A DNA stretch of 64,000 bases from Voacanga thouarsii (lineage: Eukaryota > Streptophyta > Magnoliopsida > Gentianales > Apocynaceae), in contig JANUWF010001101.1 in NCBI GenBank assembly GCA_026120185.1, positions 806,001 through 870,000 of the forward strand, given 5' to 3'. Shown here piece after piece: positions 1 to 10,535 of the stretch. A program made the position numbers and the translations under genes. Position 1 is the stretch's first letter, and each line of letters opens with the position of its first letter. The notes under the pieces are model-generated. The model was given only the letters and a program-made list of their open reading frames with translations. It was not told the origin of the DNA and did no database searches.

Positions 1-18
1 ATTTTTGATTTTTCAAAA

Positions 19-1124
19 ATGGTTGGGGGAGGTTCCTTTAGTCATTTGGCCGTTATTATGACAGCCCCTAAGATTTCTGCTTCCTCGAAAGCAGCAATCA
101 TTTTGAGCATATGCTCCTTGACTGATGCTCCCTCAGTCATCTTAGTATTTATGATCGTTCTAAAAGCTTCCTGCCATGCGGGCCGGCTCTTATTGGGGAA
201 CATCATGGCAAGTGATTGGCTAATGTCGTACACAGTGGCCATGTGCTCGTGTTTAGACTAGAGCACATTAGACATGGAGGCCAACATATAACAACGAGCC
301 ATCTCGTCAGCCTTCTTCCATGCCTTCTCAGCCTCATGCTCGATATCAGTGGAACCTTCCCCGATAACAGGGCAGGTTTTGTAGAGGACATACTTATACT
401 CCTCGGCTGTGAGTATTGAAAAAGGAACTTAGACATAATACTCACAGCCGAGGAGTATAAGTATGTCCTCTACAAAACCTGCCTCGTTATCGGGGAAGGT
501 TCCACCGATATCGAGCATGAGGCTGAGAAGGCATGGAAGAAGGCTGACGAGATGGCTCGTTGTTATATGTTGGCCTCCATGTCTAATGTGCTCTAGTCTA
601 AACACGAGCACATGGCCACTGTGTACGACATTAGCCAATCACTTGCCATGATGTTCCCCAATAAGAGCCGGCCCGCATGGCAGGAAGCTTTTAGAACGAT
701 CATAAATACTAAGATGACTGAGGGAGCATCAGTCAGGGAGCATATGCTCAAAATGATTGCTGCTTTCGAGGAAGTAGAAATCTTAGGGGCTGTTATTGAC
801 CCCGAGAGCCAAGTGGACATGGTTCCCAAATCTCTGCCGGACTCTTTTACTCAGTTCAAGTTGAACTACAACATGAACAAGTTAAACATGAGTTTAACTG
901 AGTTAATGAAAGAACTCTAGGTAGTGGAGAAGGTCATGAAACCACAGTCCAAGGCTATGATTGCTAGGGCTTCTTCTTCTAGAACTGGGCCTAAGCCCAA
1001 GAAGTTCAAGAAGAAGAAAGGAAACGCAGTTGCCCAGCCCAAGATCTAGCCCAACATGCCAAAGGGCAAGTACTTCAAGTGCGGGCAGAATGGACACTGA
1101 AAAAATGAGTGTCTAGAACTTCAA
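19..1124 (+). pseudogene. gag: A1 gag, rearranged and interrupted by stops
   Basis: Capsid/nucleocapsid gene. The ATG at 19 begins a short N-terminus with F-S-H-L that matches the A2 gag start at 61938. At about position 61 the reading is replaced by an inverted copy of downstream gag (62-417), and normal gag resumes at about 418 (K-K-E-L then T-A/S-x-E-Y-like residues). From 612 a clean stretch reads MATVYDISQS onward, with the typical N-Y-N-M-N-K-L-N-M-S-L-T-E-L segment. Stops lie at 594, 918, 1047 and 1098. The zinc knuckle at 1071-1112 is broken: the first Cys is Tyr (Y-F-K-C) and the residue after His is a stop. This cannot make a working Gag. Confidence 0.85.
62..792. repeat. 356-bp inverted duplication inside A1 gag (palindrome, 19-bp spacer)
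   Basis: Positions 62-417 read as the reverse complement of 437-792, with pairing x to 854-x. I count five mismatches (about 98.6% identity). The spacer 418-436 is ordinary gag sequence. Both arms carry the same internal TAG (594 in the right arm), so the duplication is younger than that stop. The right arm is the original: it joins collinearly to downstream gag. The left arm replaced roughly the codons between F-S-H-L-x-x-I and K-R/K-N/E-L. Confidence 0.93.
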
Positions 1125-1149
1125 GTTAAGAAAAACCCTACAGGTATTA

Positions 1150-3717
1150 TTCTCTATCTAGAGTCAGTTTCAATGGTTGGATAAACTTCCACTTGGATTG
1201 TTGATCTTGGAGCTACTGATCATATCTGTAACTCCTTGCAGGGATTTAGGAAGATAAGAAAATTTTAGAAGGGGGAGCATGGACTACGAGTAGGAAATGG
1301 AGCGCAAGTATGGGGCCCTTGCAGTAGGAGAGCTGGATCTTATTTTTTATTGTAATCGAGTAGATATTTTGAAGGATATTTTATATGTACCTAGATTTAA
1401 ATAGAATTCGGTTTCAGTTGCAAAACTTATAAATCAAGGATATTCTATTTTTTTTCATTCTGGTATTACTATCAGTAGAAATAGAGAAGTTCTTTGTTAT
1501 GGGCACATGTATGGAAACTTATTCTTCTTAAATCCTACAAACAATAAAATAAATAACGCTCAATTTGAACCTTTAAGTAGGAAGAGAAAGACTAATGTTA
1601 ATGACTCATATATTTGGCATCTAAGGTTGGATCATATTAATTTAGTCAGGATTCAGAGATTAATCTATGATGAGCCCTTGGGCTCATTAAGATTGAAAGT
1701 TAGCCTCAGTATGAATCTTGTCTTATGGGAAAAATGACCAAAAGGTGGTTCACCCAAAAGGCTGATAGAGTCAAGGAGATATTGGGCCTTGTTCACACTA
1801 ATGTGTGTGGTCCTTTGTCTACACCAGTTAGAAGGGGTTTTGAGCACTTCATCACTTTCACGGATGATTGCACAAGGTTTGGTTATGTCTACCTGATGAG
1901 GCACAAGTCTAATCCTTTTGACAAGTTCAAAGAGTTTAAGGCTGAAGTGGAGCATTAGACAGGTAAACTGATCAAAACCTTACAATCGGATCATGGTAGA
2001 GAGTACCTCCTCAGTGAATTCAAGGATTATATGGTACATCATGGGATGGTATCCCAAATCTCTGGGCTGGGGACACCATAGCAGAATGGAGTAGCTGAGA
2101 GAAGGAATAAAATATTGATGGAAATGGTCCGAAGCATAATGTCTCATGCTACTCTTCCGGTCTCTTTTTGGGGATATGCCTTGGAAACAATGGCATACTT
2201 TCTAAACTTGGTGCCTTCTAAGTCAGTACCTAGGATGCCCTATGAGATGTAGACTCGGCGTAAGAGAAGTCTGAATCATCTCAAGATATGGGACTGTCTA
2301 ACTTATGTACTGATCAAGGGAGACAAGCAAGAACTAAGATCGAAATTATGCTATTTTGTTGGGTATTCAAAAGAGATAAAAGGAGGTTACTTTTATTATC
2401 CCAATGAGCAGAAAGTACTGGTAAGTACTAATACTGGATATTTGGAGGATGATCAAAATACTTCCACTAAAGGTTCAACAAGTTTGTAACTCGAGGAGAA
2501 GTTATCTTTGGAATCAACTTCTTCAGACCCGATTGTGGAACAAAAAAAGGCACAGCCTCAAGAACCTGTACAAATAGAACCTTGTCATAGTGGAAGGGTA
2601 TCTAGGGTTCCAGAAAGATGGACTGGAGAGGCTTTTGAGCTGGTCTTTGACCATCAGGAACAAGATCTCACTAGATACGAGGAGGTTATTATTAATGCTG
2701 ATGCAAATCTATGGCATGAAGCAATGAAAGTCGAGATTGAGTCTATGTACTTCATTCAGGTTTGGGATCTTGTAGCTTCACCTGAAGGGATAAAACACAT
2801 TGGGTGTAAGTGGGTATATAAGAGGAAGAGGGGAGTGGATAGGAATGTGGATACCTTTAAAGCTACGCTTATGGTGAAAGGGTATACTCAGAAAGAAGGG
2901 ATTAACTATGAGGAAACCTTTTCCTCGGTAGCTATGCTTAAGTCCATCCGTATCCTCCTTACCATCGCATGTTATTATAACTACGAGATATGGCAAATGA
3001 TGTCAAGACGGCATTTCTTAATGGCCATCTTAATGAAGACATATATATGTCCTAATCAGAAGGTTTTATTACTAAAGATCAAGAACATATGGTTTGCAAG
3101 CTCAAAAAGTCTATTTATGGACTTAAACAGACATCTAGAGTATGGAACATTTATTTTGATAAGACTGTAAAGTCTTACAGTTTTATTCAAAATAAGGATG
3201 AACTATGCATGTACAGAAAATTGGAAGGCATAAATGTGGTTTTTCTTATCCTATATATGGATGACATTCTACTCATTGGGAATGATATAGGGACATTGTC
3301 ATCTACTAAGATTTAATTGTCTAGTTAATTTAATATGAAGGACTTAGGAGAAGCCAATTACAGTTTTAGGATTAAGCTTCTTAGAAATATGAAGTAGAGA
3401 ATATTAGGATTATCCCAAGCGACATACATTGACAAGATGCTGGCCAAGTTCAGCATGGACTCATGCAAGGGAGTTCTAATCCCTTGCAGACGTGGGTTAT
3501 TTTTTTGTTCAAAGGACTGTCCTTAGTCCTAAGAAGAAAAAAACAGAATGAGTAGAATTCCCTACGCTTTGGCTGTGGGAAGTCTCATGTACGCTATGCT
3601 GTGCACTAGGCTAGATAACTGCTTTACCGTAGGCTTAGTTAACATATATCAGTCAAACACTGGGGAGGTTCATTGGCAAGCTGTAAAGTATATTCTCAAG
3701 TACCTCAAAGTACGAGA
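1150..3717 (+). pseudogene. pol: A1 pol, 5' part: protease, integrase, reverse transcriptase
   Basis: Protease at about 1186-1250 has D-L-G-A-T where D-S-G-A-T is expected, so the active site is altered. The GAG-pre-integrase part (W-H-L-R-L-D-H) is at about 1615-1690. Integrase core at about 1780-2400 keeps H-T-N-V-C-G-P (first catalytic Asp is Asn) and S-D-H-G-R-E-Y. RT spans about 2690-3310, with C-K-W-V-Y-K-R-K, F-x-A-x-L-M-V-K-G-Y and the catalytic Y-M-D-D at 3254-3265. A one-base deletion at about 2998 breaks the frame inside Q-M-D-V-K-T-A-F-L. Stops interrupt it at about 1956, 2078, 2250, 2488 and 3314. The gene is cut at 3718-3722 by solo LTR A and resumes at 8001. Confidence 0.88.
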
Positions 3718-6028
3718 GATTATGTAACACCCCACTACCAAGGCCTAACAGGGCCGGGGATGTCGCCCCGTCCAAAGGACAATGGGTCTTTATAACTAGG
3801 ACACACAAATAAAAATAAAATAATATTTTGAAAATTAAAAATTATTATAACTTAAAAATTCAAGAACACATCCAAAATAAAATTGTTCACTCCCAACTCC
3901 CAAAGCATTACATAAAATAAATCAGAATATCCTCCAAGCAGGCAACAACTAGCTACTCATCCCCACAGCAGGATTGACCTGAAATCATGGTAAAAAGGGT
4001 GATGAGATAAAAATTTCAGTAAATCCGTGTGTGCTTTGAGTGTCCAGTGAAAACAGTTCATGAATGCAAGGAGTAAGAACTTCATAAGAAAAATACTGGC
4101 AAGCAATAAATAATGTTAAAAACAAAAGTGGTGTTTTGGCTTTTCCAACCATACATAAATAATAAAATGAACCACTCAAAAGGTAGTTATGGGTTACCAC
4201 ACATTAGGCCCTATAACCATACAACGGTCAGAATGCTACACTTTGTGCAAACTGACAAAAAGGTAGGGGATTGGCCTACTGGGTAAGATTCTCCTCCTTC
4301 TCTACACCCAAACAAAATCGGTTATCCATTCTGGCAACACACAGTCCACATGACTGAAAACTGCTAGCTCGGACCGGTATGACTAAGTAGTATTAACGTT
4401 TCTCTAAGTTGAGTTCATCTTATGGAGGTGACCTCCTGCTAGAAGACTCTCTCTTGCTTTTCAAAACTAGTACTACTAGCTTACCCTTATTAAGTACTCA
4501 ACGATGATTGTCCCACTTGGAAAAAAAATTTGGTAAAACATAGCTTTATTTGAAAATGGCAATCAAGGGTTTCTAAAATCCTTGTCAAAATCAGTTTTAG
4601 AAATAGTTTGGTGTTTGAGTAAAACTGCTTGTTGATTTTCAAATAAGTGGTTTGATTGAAACAAGAAAGGAAACTATCCTTAACTACCTTTACCAAATCA
4701 GTATTCATATACTTCGGGTCTAGCTTGTCATAGTAACCTTTTGCAACAAACAAGTTTTATGCAGGAGCTTACCTGATCCTTTACTCAAGATAAACTAAAG
4801 ATCTCCAAAAGCTTACCTAACCCCGTCTGGGGTAAACACAAGCCATAATTAAACTCAAGCCAAAATTCACTTTCATAAATAATCCTAACTCAACTTACTA
4901 CAATAATGACCTTAATGTCCCATACTTTAAGGCTAGATAATAAATAAAAGGATTTATAAAATAAATCTAGCTTGATATTAAAATATTAGGGTTTGTAAAA
5001 TAACTACTAATAAGTTGTAGGTTTAAATTTCTACCATAAATAAATCAGGGTTTATTTGATGAAGAATCCTAGGTCCTAGATGGTATTATTTAAAGTAATG
5101 ATTTATAATAACTAATGGTTAGAAAATAATTGGTAAATAAAATTCATAGCAAGTAAATTTTATTATGTTTTGATTAAATAAATTTTATTAGTATTTATGA
5201 ATATATGACTTTCGAAATTAATATTTTACCTATTATGATTATTTATATAAAAGGCTTGATTAAATGATATTATTATATATAATATCTATATATTTTATTT
5301 CTTTAACAAAAGTTATAATTTATTTGACTAAAATATTATTATTTTATATAATCGTTCAAAACCATATTTTCCTAGGGTTTTCGAAATCACTAGGGGAAAT
5401 TATAGCATAGATCATTTTTATTGATGGAATAAAATTGGCTAACTTAATTAGCTTAGGGACAACAAGGTCATGATCATAATTTTTATTGCTAACCATAATA
5501 ATGAACATACACTCTACACCAATCATCAAATCATCCAATCATGAATAAAGGCATAGATCTAAATTTACCAACACATGATCTCAAATCCACTAAACATAAT
5601 CATATGCATGGCCTCAACAAGAATACAAGAACTTAAACTCTATTCACCAAAGATGACATAATCTCTAACATGCTTGATTAATCATACTACTCAGACATGA
5701 AGGCATGCAACAAACCCTAAAGCATCATATAATCTAACCAAGACCAATCATCATCATGCATCAATCCCAACTCCATCATATAAACATATTATTCATGCTT
5801 CAATCTCAACTCCATCATGTAAACACATAGTCAATCTCTAAATATATTCCATCCTCATCCAACTACATCTAAGAGACATGAATCTAGAATTTAAAGAGAA
5901 GATTGAAGAGGCTTACTTGAATGATGACTACCTTGGAGAAGTTTCGAAAGAATCATCTCGCGTGGACAGCTTGATTCGTCCAAGAAGGGAGAAGAAAAAT
6001 TGGCCATGGTTGGATTAACCATTCGGGC

Positions 6029-6030
<2 letters not shown>

Positions 6031-6107
<77 letters not shown>

Positions 6108-6147
6108 AGTCTATTAGTGTGTGTATGTGTGTGTGTGTGTGTGTGTA
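6031..6147. repeat. (GA)35 microsatellite followed by (GT)n
   Basis: Perfect GA repeat from 6031 to 6100, then an imperfect GT run at 6117-6147. It lies about 1.93 kb from the LTR start on the minus strand, the same relative place as the CT run in solo LTR B (57887-57934). It is therefore an inherited part of this LTR. Confidence 0.95.
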
Positions 6148-7688
6148 TTCATTAAAAGTTGAAAATGAATGATCGTTCATGCTTACCTTGAAGGTGCTCT
6201 TGAGCTTTCAAGAAAATTCTGGTTTTTTATCCAAAAGTGAGACTTTGATTTCAGTATTTGATGTTAAAAATTGCAGAAGTGGGTTTCAAGGGGTTGGGTA
6301 GGTGTGATCTGGAGTTTTTGGAGAAGATTGGAGAGGTTTGGAGTAGTCTTAGGCGTAAGAATATTAGTAGGTGTTCTTGATTTGGAGAGAATGGAGAGAA
6401 TAGAGAGAGAGCTGGCCGAAATTCTGTTTGGGAAGGAGTGGCCTACTGTTTGGGAGGGTTTTAGTAATTGAATTTTCTGATTTGAGAGGAAAAGGAAAGT
6501 TGGTTATATGAAATCCAAAAAGAATATTTTAGGGAATCAAATTTGGAAATAAATATGGTAAGAAGATCTTGGTTAATGGAGAGCTTTTGGAAGCTTCAAT
6601 GGCCGGCTGCTTGGCTGTGATTTTTGCTGAGATGAATGATGGTTGAAGGAGCTTTAGAGTGGCCGAAAATATGGTGTACAATGGTGAATGAATTTTCTGG
6701 TTATTTGAGAGTTAATCTATGGTAGTTTGCTGAAATTCTGGACTTCAATTAATGGTTTGATTGGAGTGATTGATGAAAAGATTTTAGAAGCAGCCATGGA
6801 GCTATTTTTCGTGCAGAACTCTGGAGAAGATGATGGAGCTCAGTTCATGGCTGATCAGGGTGAGTTTGTACAGAAAAATAGGATGAATTTCGGATAAGGG
6901 TGAAGGAGAAACAAGCTGGAATTCTGATCAGGTTTTTCGCAAGCTTGCTGGAATTTCTGGGCAGATTTTTCTGCCATATTTCAGTCAGCTTGCAGAAGGT
7001 TTGAAGGGCCATTGGAGGGTCCTTTAAGGCTGGTTTCTAGCCTTCTTTATGGAGGAAAAATAAGGTTGGATTGCTGGTTGAAAACCTGGAAGAAACAGCT
7101 TGGTTTTTGGCTCACCAAGCTGCGAAAACTATCCAGAAAATTTTCTAATTTGCACAATTTTTTGAGCAGTCCGATTTTTGCTGGAATTTTCAGTCCTCAA
7201 GCTAAATGAAATGGTCATTTTTCTGGTAGTATTTGAGAGGGAATGATGGCTATTAGACTGATCAACAAGCTGGAAAAATTTTCAATTTACTACATGAAGA
7301 AGATAAACACACATAGGTTGGAGTTTGAAGGTTCAACCATGGAGATTAATTCTCTTGGGAACCTTCCACAACTCCTTCCCATGTTCGGTCAAAAAAACAT
7401 CCTCACACAGACATTTTCGATACTCCAAGATCAAAGAAGCTTGCTGGAAATTTTCTAGAAATAAAATGGCTTAGATAAATGGAACAACCTAATTGATTAA
7501 GAAGTAAGGAAAGTTAGAGATCAAGAAGGGTATGAATCCCTTAGAAATTTTTGTAGGGCACAAGAGTGGGATTAGGACATTCCTATCATGTCTCCCCTAG
7601 GAGAACACTCCTACTCTTCCCTAAAGTATGCAAGGCCAAAATATAGCATTCCTAACCAAAAATAAAATTTAATCATGCTAAAACTCAA

Positions 7689-7755
7689 TTGATGGAATTT
7701 GAACTCAAGACCTCAAGGAATTATTTCAAAGCTTTAACCACTAAACCACAACAAC
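7689..7755 (-). other. tRNA-like sequence with pol III A and B boxes, in gypsy LTR A
   Basis: On the minus strand the A-box-like stretch TGGTTTAGTGGTTAAAGC (7731-7748) is followed about 25 bases later by a B-box-like GAGTTCAAATTCC (7694-7706). Spacing and order are those of a tRNA gene or the head of a tRNA-derived SINE. The homologous LTR B carries the same module at 56209-56277. I found no convincing acceptor stem, so this is not called a working tRNA. Confidence 0.6.
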
Positions 7756-8005
7756 TCTTGTTCTTATTTTCTCTTCCAAATATTTTTCCTATTTATTCCT
7801 CAAGCTATCTCCCTAATTCCTCCTCAAGAAAAATTACCATTTTGCCCTTCTTACTCAACAACCACAATCGAGCCATCTAGGCTACAATTCACATATCCAA
7901 GGCACATAAAATCATAAAAAAATATATTTATGCATGCAAGAAAATATGATATGCATCCCAACCCCCTTACTCTATGGTTGGTTTTAGTTGGGGTTTCATA
8001 GATTA

Positions 8006-8519
8006 TATGCTGGTTTACAGGGGTGATGACTTCGTTCCTACAGGATACATAGACTTAGACTTCCAGGCAGATAAGGATGAGAGAAAATCCACTAATAGAT
8101 ATGTTTTTGCCTTGTCTGGAGGAGCTGTTTCATGGAGGAGTATCTAGCAATCTTGTATTATTGATTCAATTATGAAAAGTGAGTATGTGGCAGCCTCGGA
8201 GGCATCCAATGAAGCAGTCTGGTTCTGAAAATTCCTTTCAGAACTTGGACTCGTGCCACACATAGACAGACCAATTGTGATGTATTATGGTAACACTGGA
8301 GCAGTCTTGCAATCCAAAGAACCTAGGAACCACAAGAAGGGGAAGTACATCGAGAGAAAGTACCACCTGATCTGGGATTTCATCCAGAGACGAGAAATTG
8401 TGGTGGAACAGATAGCCTTTGAGAACAACCTAGCAGATCCTTTCACCAAGTCTTTGGTTGAGAGAGTCTTTAAGAGACACTTAGACGCCATAGGAGTGGG
8501 CACCTACAGACTTTTTTAG
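8006..8519 (+). pseudogene. pol: A1 pol, 3' part: RNase H
   Basis: Continuation of A1 pol after solo LTR A. It reads D-x-M-L-V-Y-R-G-D-D, then G-Y-I-D-L-D-F-Q-A-D-K-D-E-R-K-S-T with the RNase H Asp region, S-E-Y-V-A-A-S-E-A, a degenerate C/Y-x-D/G-N-x-G-A segment, and A-D-P-F-T-K-S-L near the end. This is the copia RNase H in its usual place just before the PPT. Stops occur at about 8148 (after W-R-S-I) and 8227 (V-W-F then TGA). The natural terminator is TAG at 8517. Confidence 0.88.
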
Positions 8520-8526
8520 ACTTAGA

Positions 8527-8541
8527 GTGCAAGTAGGAGAT
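8527..8541 (+). other. A1 polypurine tract
   Basis: Purine-rich GTGCAAGTAGGAGAT lies between the RNase H stop and the LTR start TGTTGGAAT. It is the second-strand priming site in its expected position. Confidence 0.75.
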
Positions 8542-10404
8542 TGTTGGAATATATGCCTTCTAGACTAGGTTTTTGATGTAATTATCAAATTTATTCCCAA
8601 AATTTCTTGTGAATTTACATATTATTTATGCGCGATTTACGTTTGGAAAAGACCCATTGTGTTTCAGTAAGTGATCCATGTGCATGGTGGTCTTTCATGG
8701 TAAAGTATGGATCATGGATTACTTAACATATAAACGTTTGTTCTTAATCGATTGATGAGCATGAGAATCTCATAATATTTAAATTATTAAGTTATGAATT
8801 CCAAATGAGGAATAGCTTATTTTTAACCAGTGAGTAGTTTACTCACTTCATAGCATGAACGTATTCTGAATACGTAAAACATGACCTGTAATAGTAGTTT
8901 CTAAAAGTATTATTTATAAAAAACCTAGACTATTACTGCTACAGGATGGACTAATACTCTACCGCTTGAGTATGAGTTGGTGGTCTGACGAAGTTGGAAG
9001 CATGTACTTTGATATACTATAATTAAGGTTCTATCGTAGAGCCAATATACTTGTATGTTGGGTATATGTGACTAGTTAGTTAAGATAGACTTGTACAAAA
9101 TAACTTATGTGCTATATCGTCCCTTGTGATTGTTCGAATGATCTAAATATTTAGGGCCCTGGGGAACATGACTTGGATTTTTGCTTTAGGGTAACTCCCT
9201 TGGAAAACGAAAATATTTCAGGAGTTGTGGATCATTGGACTAGAGGTCTAATGATAGTAGATGCCTTTTAGAGAGGTGTTAGTACACTCTTCCTTTCTAA
9301 ATGTACGGCAATGCGTAGATGGGTATTTTAGTTATTACACTTGTAGGTTGGAGACTTTACTAACGCAGTATTGTCCTTGGGGTCAATATTTTCTTATGGT
9401 GATATTAGGAAATATTTAAAATGTAAAATATAGCTATTTCTATAGCGGGGGTATTTTGGTCATTTTAGTAGCCAAGGCGATGTGTCTTTTGGTCATCAGA
9501 ATAGCCCATAAGTCCTAATAGTTTTGGGTTGTGGGATTAGTCTTGTATAAAATGGATTTTATTTTATCCTATTAGCTTAGTTTATTTTTTGGGTTAGAAT
9601 AAAATAAATGGTCCAAAAAGGGAGAATTATATATTGAACCATTTGGGTTATTTAATTAATTTAATTATTGAGCTTGTATTAGTTCAGGAATAACTAAATT
9701 GAATTAAAGGCTTGACCCAAAGAATTAGGCCAAGGCTTGAGGTTTATATTGGTCCATTTGGATTATTTAATTAATTTGATATTAGACTTGTATTAGTCCA
9801 GGAATAATTAAATTGAATTAAAGACTTAACCTAATAAACTGGGCTATAGGCCTGGTTAATGGCTTACCATGACAGGGGCCTTAGGGATTCTCTGATTCTA
9901 CCGCATCTGTTTAATTTTTGAATGCTCGAATAATAGCCTAATATTAAGGTAGTTGAGATTCAAGAGAACAATAGGAGTTTTTTCACAGAAGTCGTTTTCC
10001 TCTAGCCCTTCTTCTTCTTCTTCTCTCTGTAGACAGTGGCCTCTATGCTATTCAATAGCAAGAATAGAGACATGTTTTTTTCCTGATTAATGCTTATTAC
10101 CATTTAGTTAGAAAAAGGAAGATTATCCTCTTCATCCTAAGCCTTCACCAAGCTTTCAGGCTTGGCTTATATTTCGAAATATTTGAAGTATTGCGTTGAT
10201 GCCCAGAAGAAGCCGACGGCCTGCGGGATAACATCCTAAAGAAAGGATCACAGAACTAGAAGTGGTTTAGACTGAGTCAACGACACCTCTTAGACCAGTG
10301 AAAAAGCACAAACGTAAATGGACTTCTGCCGTTCTTTTTTTTTTTTTTTTTTTGTTCTGTGACATGCTACTGTGTGTCATTTGTTTTTGCTAAATTTACC
10401 TTCA
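8542..10404 (+). repeat. A1 3' LTR (1.86 kb)
   Basis: Begins TGTTGGAATATATGCC after the PPT and ends CA at 10404, two bases before a PBS. It matches the A2 5' LTR (54150-55741) in many blocks. It is about 270 bases longer, partly through a 115-bp tandem duplication (9630-9835). A TATA-like TATAAAATGG at 9546-9555 could be the promoter, with low certainty. A T-run (about 10337-10353) lies near the 3' end. Confidence 0.88.
9630..9835 (+). repeat. 115-bp tandem duplication in A1 LTR
   Basis: TATATTGAACCATTTGG at 9630 recurs as TATATTGGTCCATTTGG at 9745, and the following ATTTAATTAATTT and GTATTAGTYCAGGAATAA blocks repeat with the same 115-base offset. The two units differ at several sites. Confidence 0.8.
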
Positions 10405-10535
10405 TGTGGTATCAGAGCTTGGTTTATATGGCAATATAGGATGCATGTTAGTGAATAAAAATGGTCAAATGATTGTTTGATCATAATCTGTGATCCTTCG
10501 TGTTTTCTTGTATGGGTAGTTCATGCTCTGTACGT
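10405..10535 (+). other. PBS and truncated leader after A1 LTR
   Basis: TGGTATCAGAGC starting at 10407 is complementary to the 3' end of initiator tRNA-Met, the usual primer of plant copia elements. The next roughly 110 bases (including TATGGGTAGTT and TGTACG) resemble the A2 leader at 55865-55885. A PBS after a 3' LTR means this LTR also served, or was copied, as a 5' LTR. The leader stops at about 10535, where S1 gag begins mid-gene. Confidence 0.75.

Larger units (their letters stand above)
3723..8000 (-). mobile_element. Gypsy-type solo LTR A, 4.28 kb, inserted in A1 pol
   Basis: The target-site duplication GATTA lies on both sides (3718-3722 and 8001-8005), and removing the insert rejoins pol. 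Read on the minus strand it begins TATGAAACCCC and ends GGGGTGTTACA. This matches the LTR of gypsy element C, which starts TGTGACACCCC at 53560 after a PPT and ends GTGTTATA at 49322 before a PBS. It also matches solo LTR B (55964-60346) along its whole length in opposite orientation. It has no gag or pol, so it is a solo LTR left by recombination. First bases TA instead of TG are a point change. The small open frames inside it show no similarity to known proteins. Confidence 0.85.
1..10535 (+). mobile_element. Ty1/copia retrotransposon A1, defective, 3' part
   Basis: The order gag, protease, integrase, reverse transcriptase, RNase H is the copia order. The polypurine tract and 3' LTR (8542-10404) follow RNase H directly. 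The 5' LTR lies outside the window; only about 18 bases precede the gag start. A 4.28-kb gypsy solo LTR (3723-8000) interrupts pol. After the 3' LTR come a PBS and about 110 bases of leader before an abrupt switch to another element at about 10536. The same family occurs as A2 (54150-64000): both LTRs begin TGTTGGAAT, and their Gag and Pol align by eye. Many stops and at least one frameshift make it non-autonomous. Confidence 0.9.

Noticed and set aside
19..445. Several overlapping open frames on both strands at the window start
   Set aside because: They are antisense and frame-shifted readings of the gag inverted duplication, apart from the first 14 or so codons of true gag at 19.
5953..6180. 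Minus-strand open frame rich in Ser-Leu repeats
   Set aside because: It is only the translation of the GA/CT and GT microsatellites inside solo LTR A.
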